The notes: generated by a model from the letters alone, not told the origin. A stretch of DNA of 64,000 bases from CAVTRI01 sp963737075 (GCA_963737075.1 CAVTRI010000002.1:620001-684000), one strand, 5' to 3'; positions 23,926 to 33,168 are shown, counted from the stretch's first letter. Program-made: numbers and translations.

Positions 23926-25208
23926 ACGCGCCTCGCCTTCTCGTACTTATGGGGTCCGGAGAAACGGCGCCCGCCATGGTGAAACCGCACCGGGAGATCT
24001 TCGACCGACTGGGGCCACCCCCTCTCCCATCGGTCATCCTCGACACTCCATACGGGTTTCAGGAGAACGCCACTGACATCTCCGCTCGCGCCGTCGAGTA
24101 TTTCGCGCAGAGCGTCGGGCGCGGCGTCGACGTCGCCGGCCTGCCACAGGTGCACGGCGCAGACCCACTGTCACGGGAGCAAGCGATGATGCGAATCGCC
24201 TCCGCCCGTTGGATATTCGCGGGACCGGGAAGCCCGACGTATGCCCTGCAGGAATGGCGGGAGAGCGACGTCCCAGCCCTGTTATCGGACCGGCTCGAGC
24301 ACGGCGGATGTGTCGTGTTTGCCAGCGCCGCCGCGTTGACGCTGGGCCGGTACACGGTGCCCGTGTACGAGGTCTATAAGGTCGGCATGGCACCGGTGTG
24401 GGCAGAGGGATTGCAGCTGTTCCGGGCGCTCGGTGACGACGTGGCCGTGATCCCCCACTACGACAATGCCGAGGGCGGCAACCACGACACCCGATTCTGT
24501 TACCTGGGCGAGCGGCGGCTGCGCATGCTGGAAGCGCAGCTTCCCGACGACGGATGGGTGTTCGGAGTTGATGAGCACACAGCATGCGTGTTGGATTTGG
24601 ATGAGGAGACGGCGGCGATCCTCGGCCGGGGCGGGGTGACGGTGAGGCGGGCTGGCCGTTCCGTGGTGTTCCCGGCCGGTGAGTCGGTGCCGTTTTCGGC
24701 GCTGCTGGACGCGGCTACGGGGAAAGCGGGCACGCTCCGCGCTGAGCCCGCGGTTCCGCCTGCCGGATCGACCGCGGGGTCCCCGACCGTCAGCGAGGAC
24801 CGGACCCCACTGCACGGCGAAGTTCGCCGCCTGGAGGCCGACTTCGATGCTGCGTTGGCGGCCGGTGACCCCGACGGGGCGGTGAAGGCCGCCCTCGACC
24901 TGGAGGACACGCTGGAGGCATGGGCCAACGACACCACGCAGTCCGACGCCCGGCCACGCGGGCGTGCGGCGCTGCGACGGATGCTGGCCCGCCTCGGGGA
25001 GCTTTCGTGGGCCGGCGTGCAAGACCCGACCGAGTCCGCGCAACCCTATGTCGACGCCCTGCTGGCGGAACGGGCGGCGGCGCGGGCCGAGCGCCGCTTC
25101 GCCGACGCCGACCGGGTGCGGGATCGCCTCGTCGCTTTGGGCGTCGAGGTTCGCGACAGGCCCGACGGCACGACATGGGCCCTCGCCTCGACCCGGCGGG
25201 TGCCTTAG
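23922..25208 (+). CDS. Peptidase S51/cyanophycinase-like protein fused to a CysRS-like C-terminal domain
   Basis: 428 residues from GTG 23922. The first ~270 residues contain LLVLMGSGETAPAMV, FAGPGSPTYALQEW and CVVFASAAALTLG, matching the class I glutamine-amidotransferase-like fold of S51 peptidases and cyanophycinases; the small-residue strand before ALTLG is where the nucleophile Ser sits. From about 290 the sequence changes to a helical region (VRRLEADFDAALAAGDPDGA) and ends AERRFADADRVRDRLVALGV then RPDGTTW, closely resembling the anticodon-domain tail of cysteinyl-tRNA synthetase. No synthetase catalytic domain is present. The gene ends 15 bases before tRNA-Glu. Confidence 0.75.
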   Translation: MNAPRLLVLMGSGETAPAMVKPHREIFDRLGPPPLPSVILDTPYGFQENATDISARAVEYFAQSVGRGVDVAGLPQVHGADPLSREQAMMRIASARWIFAGPGSPTYALQEWRESDVPALLSDRLEHGGCVVFASAAALTLGRYTVPVYEVYKVGMAPVWAEGLQLFRALGDDVAVIPHYDNAEGGNHDTRFCYLGERRLRMLEAQLPDDGWVFGVDEHTACVLDLDEETAAILGRGGVTVRRAGRSVVFPAGESVPFSALLDAATGKAGTLRAEPAVPPAGSTAGSPTVSEDRTPLHGEVRRLEADFDAALAAGDPDGAVKAALDLEDTLEAWANDTTQSDARPRGRAALRRMLARLGELSWAGVQDPTESAQPYVDALLAERAAARAERRFADADRVRDRLVALGVEVRDRPDGTTWALASTRRVP

Positions 25209-25223
25209 GGTGGAAGCGCGCCG

Positions 25224-25296
25224 GCCCCCATCGTCTAGCGGCCTAGGACACCGCCCTTTCAAGGCGGCAGCACCGGTTCGAATCCGGTTGGGGGTG
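25224..25296 (+). tRNA. tRNA-Glu (anticodon TTC)
   Basis: Acceptor GCCCCCA pairs with TGGGGGT at the 3' end (first pair G-U), D arm contains TCTAGCGGCCTAGGA, the anticodon stem CCGCC/GGCGG encloses loop CTTTCAA with TTC at 25258-25260, and the T arm is CCGG-TTCGAAT-CCGG. No CCA is encoded. Its 3' 48 bases form part of the 61-bp att repeat at both ends of the adjacent integrated element, so the element reconstitutes the gene. Confidence 0.93.
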
Positions 25297-25309
25297 CTCG
25301 CGGAGGGGC
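25249..25309 (+). other. attL: tRNA-Glu 3' end and flank, left junction of an integrated element
   Basis: These 61 bases recur at 37981-38041 with a single mismatch (anticodon position C25260 to T) and at 39043-39102 with one base missing. Identity ends immediately before the integrase fragment at 25321. The 15-base sequence GCGTTTCTATCGCGA at 25373-25387 also recurs at 37855-37869 near the right junction and is a candidate integrase arm site. Confidence 0.85.
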
Positions 25310-25320
25310 TGCTAAGAGGG

Positions 25321-25845
25321 CTATTTTTGGCGATACTTCCGACTCCCCCGCAACCCAGAACCATATTTTATCGCGTTTCTATCGCGACCTCCACGGACGC
25401 CCGGACGCAACCACGCCCCCACTGCGTCCGCCGCCAGCCGGTCCGCCTCCGGAGTGACATCCGCATACAGGCCGAGCGTCAACCGAACGTCCGCATGCCC
25501 GAGTCGGGTTTGCGGCACCTTCGGATCCGCGTTGGCGGCCACTAGTGCCGTGGCGTTGGCTCGACGCAGGTCGTGGAAGCCCAGACCCGCAAGCCCGGCC
25601 AGCTCGCAGGCCGGAGCCCACACCGTACGCCGCCAGGCCGAGTAATTGAGCGGCCCACCCTTAGCGCCGGTGAACACAAGGGCGTCCCCGTCCCGAGCGT
25701 TGAGCCCCCGCCGGCCGAGATGGGCGCCCAGCTCCTCGGCCAGCCACCTGGGGATCGCGAATGTCCGCTCCCCCGCTGCCGACTTCGGCTCGACCAGGTT
25801 GCGTTTACGGTCCAGCTGTCGGGTCACGCTGCGCTGGGGCGGCAC
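25321..25845 (-). pseudogene. Tyrosine-recombinase integrase, N-terminally truncated
   Basis: About 166 residues of integrase sequence remain, starting at RQLDRKRNLVEPKSAAGERT near 25820. The C-terminal catalytic features HDLRR, RLGHADVRLTLGLYADV (with the likely nucleophilic Tyr) are present. The first catalytic Arg, the core-binding domain and arm-binding domain are absent; intact relatives are about 380-400 residues. The nine residues before RQLD come from the fused relaxase side. It lies 12 bases from attL, the normal place for an element's own integrase. Confidence 0.8.
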
Positions 25846-28800
25846 CGGCGCAGCGGCGCTCGGCCTGGACGGCCCGGTGACGCCGGAGGCGTACGAGGCG
25901 GTCTTCGGGCCCGGCGGGGCTCGCCACCCCGAGACCGGCGATCGGCTTGTTCAAGCTCGCCGGCCGGGTATGGAGCTGGTGATCTCGGCCCACAAGAGCG
26001 TGGCCGAGCTGGGGGTGCTGGGACGGGCTGAACACATGCATGCGATCATGGACGCCGCGCGCGACGCCACCCTCGCCTACCTCAACCAGGTCACCCGGAA
26101 TGTGGGTGGCCGGCGAGGCCGCGACGCCACCGCTACAGCAACGGGGGGGCTGATTTACGGCTACACCCGGCACGCCACTTCGAGAGCCGGAGATCCCTGC
26201 CCGCACGATCATGTGCTGCTGGCCAACGTGGTTGAAATGAAAGACGGCAAGGACGGGTGGAAGGCCGCGGACACCGCGCTGTGGCGGGAGCATTTGCACG
26301 CCGCCACCGTGGTCGGCCGGGTCGCGGCGGCCCGGGTAGCAGTCGAGTTGGGGTACGCCATCGAGGCGGACCCGGGCCCGTCGGGGCGGCTGCGACACTG
26401 GCGGATCGCCGGCGTCCCGAACGAGGTGATCGACGCTCACTCGAAGCGCTCGGCGGAGATCGAGGCCGAGTGCAAGCGGCGTGGAGACCGCTCGTCTCGG
26501 GCTCGTGGCGTAGCCGCCAGGACCACTCGGGCGGCGAAAAACGTGCCGTGGAGGACGAGCTGGTCAGCCGTTGGCGGGGCGAGTTGGCGTCGATGGGCTG
26601 GCCCGTCGAGCGGCTCACCGAAGCCATCGACCGCGCTGCGGAGGAGCTCGGCCCGCCCCCGAAGTTGACCATGAAAGGGGTGCGGCAGATGCTCGCCGAG
26701 GTGCTGTGCGGGGACGGCGAGCTGGCCCGGCGCAAGGTGTTCGCCCGCCGCCATGTGCTGGTCGAGCTGGCCCCGCACCTGTTCGGCCAGGACCTCAGAA
26801 TCCTCGATCCGCTGGTGGATCGGGCCCTCCGAGACCCCGAGGTGATCCCCCTCGTCGGGGTGGCTGGCGCACGCGAACACCCGCACGCCCTGGCCTCGGT
26901 GCTGGCCACCGAACAGGCCGTCGCCAACGCCATCGGCCGCCAACTCGACCGCACGGACGCCCCAACCGCCCCACCCGCGGCCGTCGCCGCCGCCGAGCGG
27001 CGCATCGGCGCGACCCTCTCAGCCGAGCAGCGGCGGGCCGCCGCAGGCATCTGCGCCTCCCGGCGGGGCGCGGAGCTGATCGTCGGCGTCGCGGGAAGCG
27101 GGAAAACCACGATGCTCCAGGCGGTGGCAGCCGCCTACGAGACATCGGGCTGCCGGGGTGCTGGGCACCGCCACCTCCGGACAAGCCGCGCGCACCCTCG
27201 GCCGAGAGGCGGTCGGCCAGTCCCGTACCCTGGCCAGCCTGCTGTGGCGGCTCGACCACCAGCAGCTCGTCCTCGACGACCGCACCGTCGTCATCTTGGA
27301 CGAAGTGGGCATGACCGAGCACGCCCACCTGGTCGCCCTCACCGCCCGCGTCGAAGCGGCGGGGGCGAAGCTGGTGCTCATCGGCGACCACCGCCAGCTG
27401 GGGGCCGTCGGCCGGGGCGCTCGCCGCCCTAGTCCGCCGCCACCCCGACGTCGTCCACCAGCTGAGCGAGAACCGCCGCCAACACGATCCTGCTGAACGC
27501 GACACGCTGGCCGAGCTGCGCGACGGCGACGTGGCCACCGCGGTCGCCTGGTACCACAGCAACGGCCGAATCCACCCCGTGGCCGACCGAGACGGAGCCC
27601 TCCAGCAGGCTGTGGACGCCTGGGCCGCCGATATCGGCGCCGGCCGAGACACCGGCTTGTACGCGTGGCGGCGGGCCAACGTGGCCGCGCTCAACCAGCG
27701 GGCCCGCGCCTGGATGGATGCCACCGGGCGGCTGTCCGGCCCTGAGTTGGTGTGCCCCGGGGGCAACGCCTACCGGGCCGGAGTCCGGGTCGTCAGCCTG
27801 GCGCCACGCCCGGGTGGCCGTCTGGTCACCTCTCAGCGAGCCATCATCCACGCCGTCGACTCAGCCCAGGGCACGCTCACACTACGCACCGACGATGGCG
27901 AGCACGTGTCGCTCGGCAAAGAGGAAGCGGGAGGGGACCGCCTCGGCTACGGATACGCGACAACGGTCCATCGCGGCCAAGGATCGACGACGGACCGGGC
28001 TCATTTGTTCGCCGACGGCGGCGGCCGAGAACTCGCCTACGTGGCCCTCTCTCGGGCCCGCGAATCCACCCACGTGTGGAGCGTGGCCGACGACCTGCCC
28101 CAGGCCGTCGACGACCTGCGTCACGACTGGGCTACCCGGCGTACCCCCACGTGGGCGATCGACACCGCCATTCCCGAGGCCGCCACCCTCAACCGTGAGC
28201 GGTTCCAGGCTCTTCCATCCGACCAGCAAGCCCACGTTGCCGCCCTCGTCCATGCCGAACAGACGAGGGCGGGCGCCGCCGTCATCGGCATCCGCCTGCC
28301 CGACCGGGCCGCCACATTGGGCCAGGTCGAACAGGCCCTGGAGGCAGCCCGACGAGCCCGCACCGAGCTGGACGCCGGGCGGGGTGTGTGGGAGAGCACC
28401 GAGGCTGGGAAGGCCGTCCGCGCCCTGGCCGACGCGCGAACCGAACAGCAGCGGGCTGAGTGGATCGCTGAGCACGGCGCCCGCAGACGAGATCGTCATA
28501 TCGGCCGCAAAGAAGTGACGGTGTGGACGAGACGCGAAGCCGAGGCCCAACAGCGCTGGCAGGCTCACGTCGCCCCCGAGATCGCCCTGCTCGACCGAGA
28601 AATCGCCTGGTTGCAGACAAGCCTCGACCAGGCAAGCGCCCGTGTCGAGCACCGGGAGGCCGCGACGCGGGCGGTCATCTACGATGGCTCGAACAGCAGC
28701 GCGGCGCCAGCAAGCTCGCCGAGCGTCTCACCGTCGAGCGCGACCGGCTCGATGGGGTGCCCTCCGCGGCCGAGATACGCCTCGCCGCCAACCGCCGGCA

Positions 28801-28873
28801 GCAACTCCAAGGCGTCATACGAGCACCCCAATACGAACCGGCAGCACCACGCTCGCCCGGGATCGAGCTGTAG
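25827..28873 (+). pseudogene. MobF/TraA-type conjugative relaxase-helicase, truncated and frameshifted
   Basis: Begins abruptly at WGGTGAAALGLDGPV, so the first ~50 residues including the catalytic Tyr are missing. The relaxase His triad region survives as CPHDHVLLANVVEM. The helicase follows with Walker A VGVAGSGKTT, Walker B VVILDEVGMTEH and LIGDHRQLGAV, then GYATTVHRGQGSTTDRAHL and AYVALSRARESTHVW. The reading frame changes near 26550, 27155, 27415 and 28675. Full-length relatives nick oriT and unwind plasmid or ICE DNA for transfer. It abuts the broken integrase head to head, consistent with one deletion removing both 5' ends. Confidence 0.85.
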
Positions 28874-29422
28874 GTGGTCGACACCCGTTGCCTGCCTGAG
28901 TTGAGTGGGGCTGTGCGTGGACACGGCTGATCGGTCCCCGGGGTGCGATACCACCTTGGGAAGCTGGCGGAGGCGTACCGTGCCGTACGATGCGACCTAC
29001 AGTGGCTGGTCAGAGTGGTGAGCGGCCGGTAATGAACTGGCCGGAACGGCGGGGTCCGCGCGATTACCGCACGATGGTGCCGGCAAACCCTCAGCAGTCA
29101 CTGATAGTTGGCCGGTTACTCACCGTGCGAGAGGGAGGCCGGCGCTCCGATCGTAACTGATGTCATGAAGAAGCGCTGCGCCGCTTTTGTGTGACCGGGG
29201 CCCGGGTGGTGCGGACTCGGGACGCCGAGTTGTTGAGGGTGTGATGTGGTGAGGTCTGTGGGGAACCGCCAGGGCTCCTCCCGCGACGGGAACCGGGTGT
29301 GCGGGGCACACTCGGGGTCTCCAAACCAACCCGGAAACGGAAGGAATGCCATGAAGAGGGGCCTCCCCCGGTGACAGCGTGTTGTCACCGAATTACCCCA
29401 TCACCAAGGGAGGCCATGACCA
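28874..29422 (+). ncRNA. Non-coding leader of the IS110 element: candidate bridge RNA region
   Basis: No gene is recognised in these 549 bases. The last ~300, next to the IS110 transposase start, are rich in paired segments: GAAGAAGCGCTGCGCCGCTTTT near 29165, a G/C hairpin cluster at 29260-29325, GGTGACA/TGTCACC at 29369-29388, and GGCCTCCC (29359-29366) pairing with GGGAGGCC (29408-29415). The last arm overlaps the transposase ribosome binding site, so folding could repress translation. IS110-group elements are known to encode a structured bridge RNA in this left end. The exact element boundary and RNA ends cannot be set by eye. Confidence 0.45.
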
Positions 29423-30469
29423 ATGTTGCACGCTGGGTTGGATTTGTCACGCAAGTCGCTGGAGGTGCACTTGTTGGCCGAGGATGGCACCACGGTGGCC
29501 GCGATGAGCGTGCCCCCGGATTTGCTGGGGCTGCGGGGGTTGGCGCGCAAGGTGGCCCGCCAGCCGGGAGGGCGGCATGTGATGGCGGTGATCGAGTCGA
29601 TGAACGGCGCCCGCTTCGTGCATGACACCCTGGAGTTGGCGGGCTGGCGGGTGGAGATCGCGGACGCCGCCAAGGTGAAGGGGTTGGCCCCTCTGGCTTG
29701 TAAGACGGACCGTATCGACGCCTGGGTGCTGGCCGAACTGTCCCGCCGGGATCTGGTCCCTTCCATTTGGTTGCCGGACCCGGCCACCCGTGGTGCCCGG
29801 GAGTTGGCCCGCTGGAGGCTGCATCTGGTTCGACACCGCACGGCATTGAAGAACCGGGTGCATGCCGCGTTGGTGGCGTTCGGTCACCCCTGCCCAGTCG
29901 CTGATTTATTCGGTGTCGAGGGCCGTGACCTGTTGGACCGCCTGGCCTTCCCTGAGCCGTGGCGCGGGGATGTTGAAGCGGCGATCCGGCTGATCGACAC
30001 CCTCAGCTTCGAGATCGCCACCCTCGAGGACGAGCTCAAGGCCGAGGGCGTCGATCACCCGTACGTGCGGCTGCTACTCACGGTGCCCGGAATCTCGTGG
30101 GTGCTGGCCTACACCATCGCCGCCGAGATCGGCGACATCGCCCGTTTCCCCACTCCCGTCAAGCTGTGCGGCTACACCGGACTGTGCCCGCGCGTCTATC
30201 AGTCCGGCCAGTCCGACCACAGGGGCAGCCTGGCCAAGAACGGGCCCAAGTACCTGCGCTGGGCGCTCATCGAGGCGACCACCAAAGCCTCCCAACATCC
30301 GGTGTACGCCGAGCGCTACCAGCGCACCGCCAAACGTCTCGGTCGGCAGCGGGGCAAGAAGGTCGCCCGGGTCGACCTCGCCCGCAGACTGGCCGAAGCC
30401 ATCTGGCACATGCTCGCCAACGGCGAGGTCTTCGCCCCCGCCGGCTTTCCCGCATCGAAGGCGGCATGA
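29423..30469 (+). CDS. IS110 family transposase (DEDD recombinase)
   Basis: 348 residues, intact. The RuvC-like N-terminal domain shows Asp7 in AGLDLSRKS, Glu58 in AVIESMNG and Asp96/Asp99 in KTDRIDA, the DEDD tetrad. The C-terminal Tnp_20 domain has LLLTVPGISWVLA, FPTPVKLCGYTGLCP and HRGSLAKNGPKYLRWAL, with the conserved Ser in the RGS segment. These enzymes use a bridge RNA to join donor and target without terminal inverted repeats. ATG 29423 follows GGGAGGCC. Probably active, unlike the second copy downstream. Confidence 0.92.
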   Translation: MLHAGLDLSRKSLEVHLLAEDGTTVAAMSVPPDLLGLRGLARKVARQPGGRHVMAVIESMNGARFVHDTLELAGWRVEIADAAKVKGLAPLACKTDRIDAWVLAELSRRDLVPSIWLPDPATRGARELARWRLHLVRHRTALKNRVHAALVAFGHPCPVADLFGVEGRDLLDRLAFPEPWRGDVEAAIRLIDTLSFEIATLEDELKAEGVDHPYVRLLLTVPGISWVLAYTIAAEIGDIARFPTPVKLCGYTGLCPRVYQSGQSDHRGSLAKNGPKYLRWALIEATTKASQHPVYAERYQRTAKRLGRQRGKKVARVDLARRLAEAIWHMLANGEVFAPAGFPASKAA

Positions 30470-30857
30470 TGATCGAGTCATCGCTTCGGCAGGCGCCACC
30501 AGGGGTCGTGGCTGCTTGACAGCCCTCGAAGGAGATGCGCTACCGGAGCGAGCCTCCCATCGGCATAGTCCATGCCCACGAGCTGGCGATAGAGAGATGA
30601 GCACCGCTCCACCCATGACCGGGAGGCAAAAGGCAACCAGGTGCCGCAGCCGGGCTGCGGCACGAAGTCCATGATTGCTGGCGACAACCTTCGCCCCGCC
30701 GGCGTCAAGGCCTCCGCTCGCTGCGCTCACTCCGCTCGGCCTGCGGCCGAACCTTGACCCCGGCTCCCACACAAGACAGGGCTGGCGCAGACAGGCCTGC
30801 CCCTTGACAACCGGCCCCTCTTCATAGAGAGACCCTGGTGGAACAGCAGCAACAGTA
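30470..30857 (+). other. Region between two IS110 genes, no gene recognised
   Basis: 388 bases. The first part should contain the right end of the intact IS110 element. At 30646-30662 TGCCGCAGCCGGGCTGCGGCA is a strong hairpin (perfect TGCCGCAG/CTGCGGCA arms), and GGCCGCAGGCCGAG-type pairing occurs around 30715-30750. The last 100 bases are the 5' leader of the broken second IS110 gene. No coding similarity found in either strand. Confidence 0.4.
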
Positions 30858-31725
30858 GGTGGGTATCGACCTGCATCGCCGCCGTTCGGTGATCGTTCGG
30901 ATGACCGAGTCCGGCGAGGTGCTCTCCACGGTTCGGATCGACAACGACCCGGTGGCGCTGTCGTCGGCGATCGCGGAAGCGCCCGAACCCGGAGGTGGCG
31001 TTGGAGAGCACCTCCGGCTGATATTGGGCGGCCGATCTGCTCCAGGCGGAGGGGGCGAGGGTGCGTCTGGTTCACCCCCTGGGGTTGCACTGGGACGCCC
31101 GACGGGTGAACAACGACGTCCGGAACGCCACGGAGCTGGCCCATCGGTTGCATCGGGACGACCTGCCGGAGTCCTGGGTGGCCCACCGGAGGTGCGGGAA
31201 TTGTGGGAGATCGTCCGGTACCGGGCCAAGCTGGCGGCGCTGAGAGCGTCGGCCAAGGCGCAGTTCCGTTCGGTGATGGCCAAGCACGGGCTCTTGCCGG
31301 AGCTGTGCCGCATGTTCGGTCCGGCCGGCCAGCAGTTGTTGGACCAGGGCCTTTCGACGGGGTGCACGGCCTGCGGGTGGAGTCCTGGCGGGACCTGCTG
31401 GAGATCTACGACCGGGAGCTGGCCGTGGTGGAAGGCCAGATGCGCCTCATGTTCACCGCCCACGCCGGCTTTCACGCCTTCCAGGCCATCTGCGGCGCCG
31501 GGCCGGTGATGGCAGCCATCTTCTACGCTGAGATCGCGATGTCAGTCGTTTCCCGACGGCCCGGCATCTGTGCTCGTGGGCATGGCTGACCCCCTCCCAC
31601 CGGGAGTCCGACACCAAACTCGAGCGCTGGCATATCACCAAGCAGGGCAACCATCTGGTGCGCTGGGCGGCCACCGAGGCCGTCGCCCGCTATCACGGCG
31701 GAGAACCTCCAGACGCCAGACAGCG
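30858..31725 (+). pseudogene. Second IS110 family transposase, multiply frameshifted
   Basis: GTG 30858 opens VGIDLHRRRSVIVRMTESGEV, an IS110 start with its first Asp. Continuations appear in other frames: VRLVHPLGLHWDARRVNNDV with DLPESWVA, then REVRELWEIVRYRAKLAALRA and CRMFGPAGQQLLD, then ESWRDLLEIYDRELAVVEGQ, and finally CSWAWLTPSHRESDTK with WHITKQGNHLVRWAATEAVA. At least four frame changes make it non-functional. It belongs to a different IS110 subgroup from the neighbour at 29423. Its insertion or rearrangement appears to have cut the PRC-barrel gene copy just downstream. Confidence 0.8.
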
Positions 31726-31785
31726 GATCTCGCCGTCTCGTAGCCCGTAGAACACCAAGCTGGGGGCGGGCACAGCCAGGAGGCG

Positions 31786-31842
31786 AGCTGAACTACACGC
31801 CGCCAAACACAGAGAGTGAACGCCGCCTCGCCCGCCGCTGAA
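31786..31842 (+). pseudogene. 3' end of a PRC-barrel gene (second copy remnant)
   Basis: The last 18 codons read GELNYTPPNTESERRLARR then stop, nearly the same as the C-terminus of the intact PRC-barrel gene at 36047-36427 (ELNYTPPSTESGRRLARR). Nothing upstream matches, so only the tail remains, directly after the broken IS110. Together with the convergent membrane protein gene at 31870 it reproduces the gene order of the intact pair at 36047-36935. Confidence 0.75.
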
Positions 31843-31869
31843 CGCGCACGTCCCGGTCGGCTCGAGCGA

Positions 31870-32238
31870 TCAGTGCCGGGCCGCGGCCTGGCCTGAGCGT
31901 CCCTCGGCTCGCTGGTTCACGACGTCGATGCGGTCCCGTCGGCTGTTGGCCACGGTGTAGCCCAGGCCGAGTGCGATCACGATGATGGCCACGATCCACA
32001 TGAAGTGGACAGCCAGCCCGATCAGACCGAGGAACAGCGCGGCGCACAGGACGCCCACGATCGCTGCGTTTGGCCCCCGCTTCTGCCCAAGCACCCGGGC
32101 GAGCCGTTCGTTCAGTCGGGCTTCAACGGGCGACGCCAGTGATTTCACCGAGCGGACAGAAAACGCCCGATCCGCCCTGTTGTCCTCGCCTTGCGTGACG
32201 CTAGCGCCATTGCCAGACTCTTCCAGTACGGGTCCCAT
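31870..32238 (-). CDS. Small membrane protein, paralogue of the one at 36519
   Basis: 122 residues: soluble N-terminus of about 55 residues, then EARLNERLARVLGQKRGPNA and two helices (about 58-78 and 80-97), ending in VANSRRDRIDVVNQRAEGRS. The paralogue at 36519-36935 shares SRLNERLARLLSQKKGPAAVI and the identical GLGYTVANSRRDRIDVVNQR. The family is unrecognised; a DUF-type small membrane protein. The ATG is preceded by a conserved dyad and hairpin also found before the paralogue. Tail-to-tail with the PRC remnant. Confidence 0.65.
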   Translation of the reverse strand: MGPVLEESGNGASVTQGEDNRADRAFSVRSVKSLASPVEARLNERLARVLGQKRGPNAAIVGVLCAALFLGLIGLAVHFMWIVAIIVIALGLGYTVANSRRDRIDVVNQRAEGRSGQAAARH

Positions 32239-32253
32239 GAGGACCCCCGATCC

Positions 32254-32291
32254 CCCTCCGATAGCGGAGGGTCAACAGCTCACGTTGAGCT
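32254..32291 (-). promoter_or_regulatory. Conserved dyad plus hairpin upstream of membrane protein gene (copy 1)
   Basis: On the minus strand, AGCTCA-N3-TGAGCT (32277-32291) is followed by TTGACC and then a perfect 7-bp hairpin CCCTCCG-CTAT-CGGAGGG (32254-32271), 15 bases before the ATG at 32238. The paralogous gene has the same dyad, spacing and hairpin with changed loop and spacer bases, so stems are conserved and loops are not. Likely operator and leader structure; the binding factor is unknown. Confidence 0.6.
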
Positions 32292-32725
32292 CGCTTCACG
32301 TTACACCCTTCCAGCCGCCTGTGCACCTCCACTCCGCGAAACGGTGAACCGCCTAGGAACGACGCGTTCACTCGGCCCTTACGCGACTACGTGATGTGAC
32401 GGCACGGCGACTACGCTCCGATTGTGAGGGAGCGTGGTCGGCCTAAGGCCGTGCGAGCGCGCCAGCCTGTCGACCTGTAAACCCCATTCTCGGGCACGAA
32501 AAAGGGCCGGAATGGCAAGCCGGCTCATCCGGATCGATGGCGTTCGGCCGGATGTTCTCGGCCTGTCCGTTCCGAGATGGGCAGGTCGAAGCTGGGCGCT
32601 CCTTGTCTGCGCGGCTTTTAGAGCCTTTCTGATCCTTGGCTGCGTTGCGTCTTGGGGAGAGGAACCCTGTTCACGCCCTTCTTTCATGGCGGTCGGTGGC
32701 GGTGCGCGGGTGGTCCCGCCCGGGT
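32292..32725. other. Intergenic region, no gene recognised
   Basis: About 430 bases between the two minus-strand genes of the cargo module. It contains no convincing coding frame; possible frames use unlikely codons and show no motif. Short T/A-rich patches (CGGCTTTTAGAGCCTTT at about 32617) could form a weak hairpin just downstream of the regulator gene and may serve as its terminator. Confidence 0.3.
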
Positions 32726-33037
32726 TCACCGACGGGGACGTCGGCCTGGTTTGGCGGCGTTGTCGACGAGCAGGTCGAGGACCTCGCCGATGGTTCGTTG
32801 TTGGGCGACGACTTCGGGGAGGGGCAGGTGGGTTTGGATCTGGTAGCGGTTGCGGCGGCCGTCGGTGTCTTTGTCTTTGACCACGTAGCCCGCAGCGGTC
32901 AGGTCGGTGACGATGGCGTAGGCGCTGCGCTCGGTGATGCCCACCGTGGTGGCAATGTCGCGCAGGCGCACCCCGGGGTCGTGGGCGATGCAGACCAGAG
33001 CCCGGGCGTGGTTGGTGAGGAAGCTCCACTCCGTCAT
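32726..33037 (-). CDS. MarR-like winged-helix transcriptional regulator
   Basis: 103 residues from ATG 33037. TEWSFLTNHARALVCIAHDP leads into the helix-turn-helix VRLRDIATTVGITERSAYAIVTDL, then the wing AAGYVVKDKDTDGRRNRYQI. This single-domain regulator lacks a ligand domain. It is divergent from the Hsp20 gene with a 131-base region between them that contains a 12-bp perfect palindrome, so it probably controls both itself and the stress operon. Functional effectors unknown. Confidence 0.8.
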   Translation of the reverse strand: MTEWSFLTNHARALVCIAHDPGVRLRDIATTVGITERSAYAIVTDLTAAGYVVKDKDTDGRRNRYQIQTHLPLPEVVAQQRTIGEVLDLLVDNAAKPGRRPRR

Positions 33038-33056
33038 CACCCCCATCGTAGCAATC

Positions 33057-33081
33057 TTCTAGAAGAACGTTGCTAGTATCG
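33057..33081. promoter_or_regulatory. Candidate operator/promoter between regulator and hsp20
   Basis: TCTTCTAGAAGA (33057-33068) is a perfect 12-bp palindrome, followed by TAGTAT (33076-33081), which fits a -10 element for the plus strand, about 90 bases before the Hsp20 ATG. A second half-palindrome GATCTAGA lies at 33086-33093. Position between divergent genes supports an operator for the winged-helix protein. Confidence 0.45.
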
Positions 33082-33168
33082 TCGATCTAGAGTAGGGTGG
33101 GCGATGGACGTTCGAGGCATGGCGGTCGCAGACCGCCAGCTGTTCGGGCGTCAAGGAAAGGAAGCACC

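Noticed and set aside
32434..32880. Plus-strand 148-codon frame between the cargo genes
   Set aside because: Antisense to the winged-helix regulator over its second half and no recognisable protein in the first.
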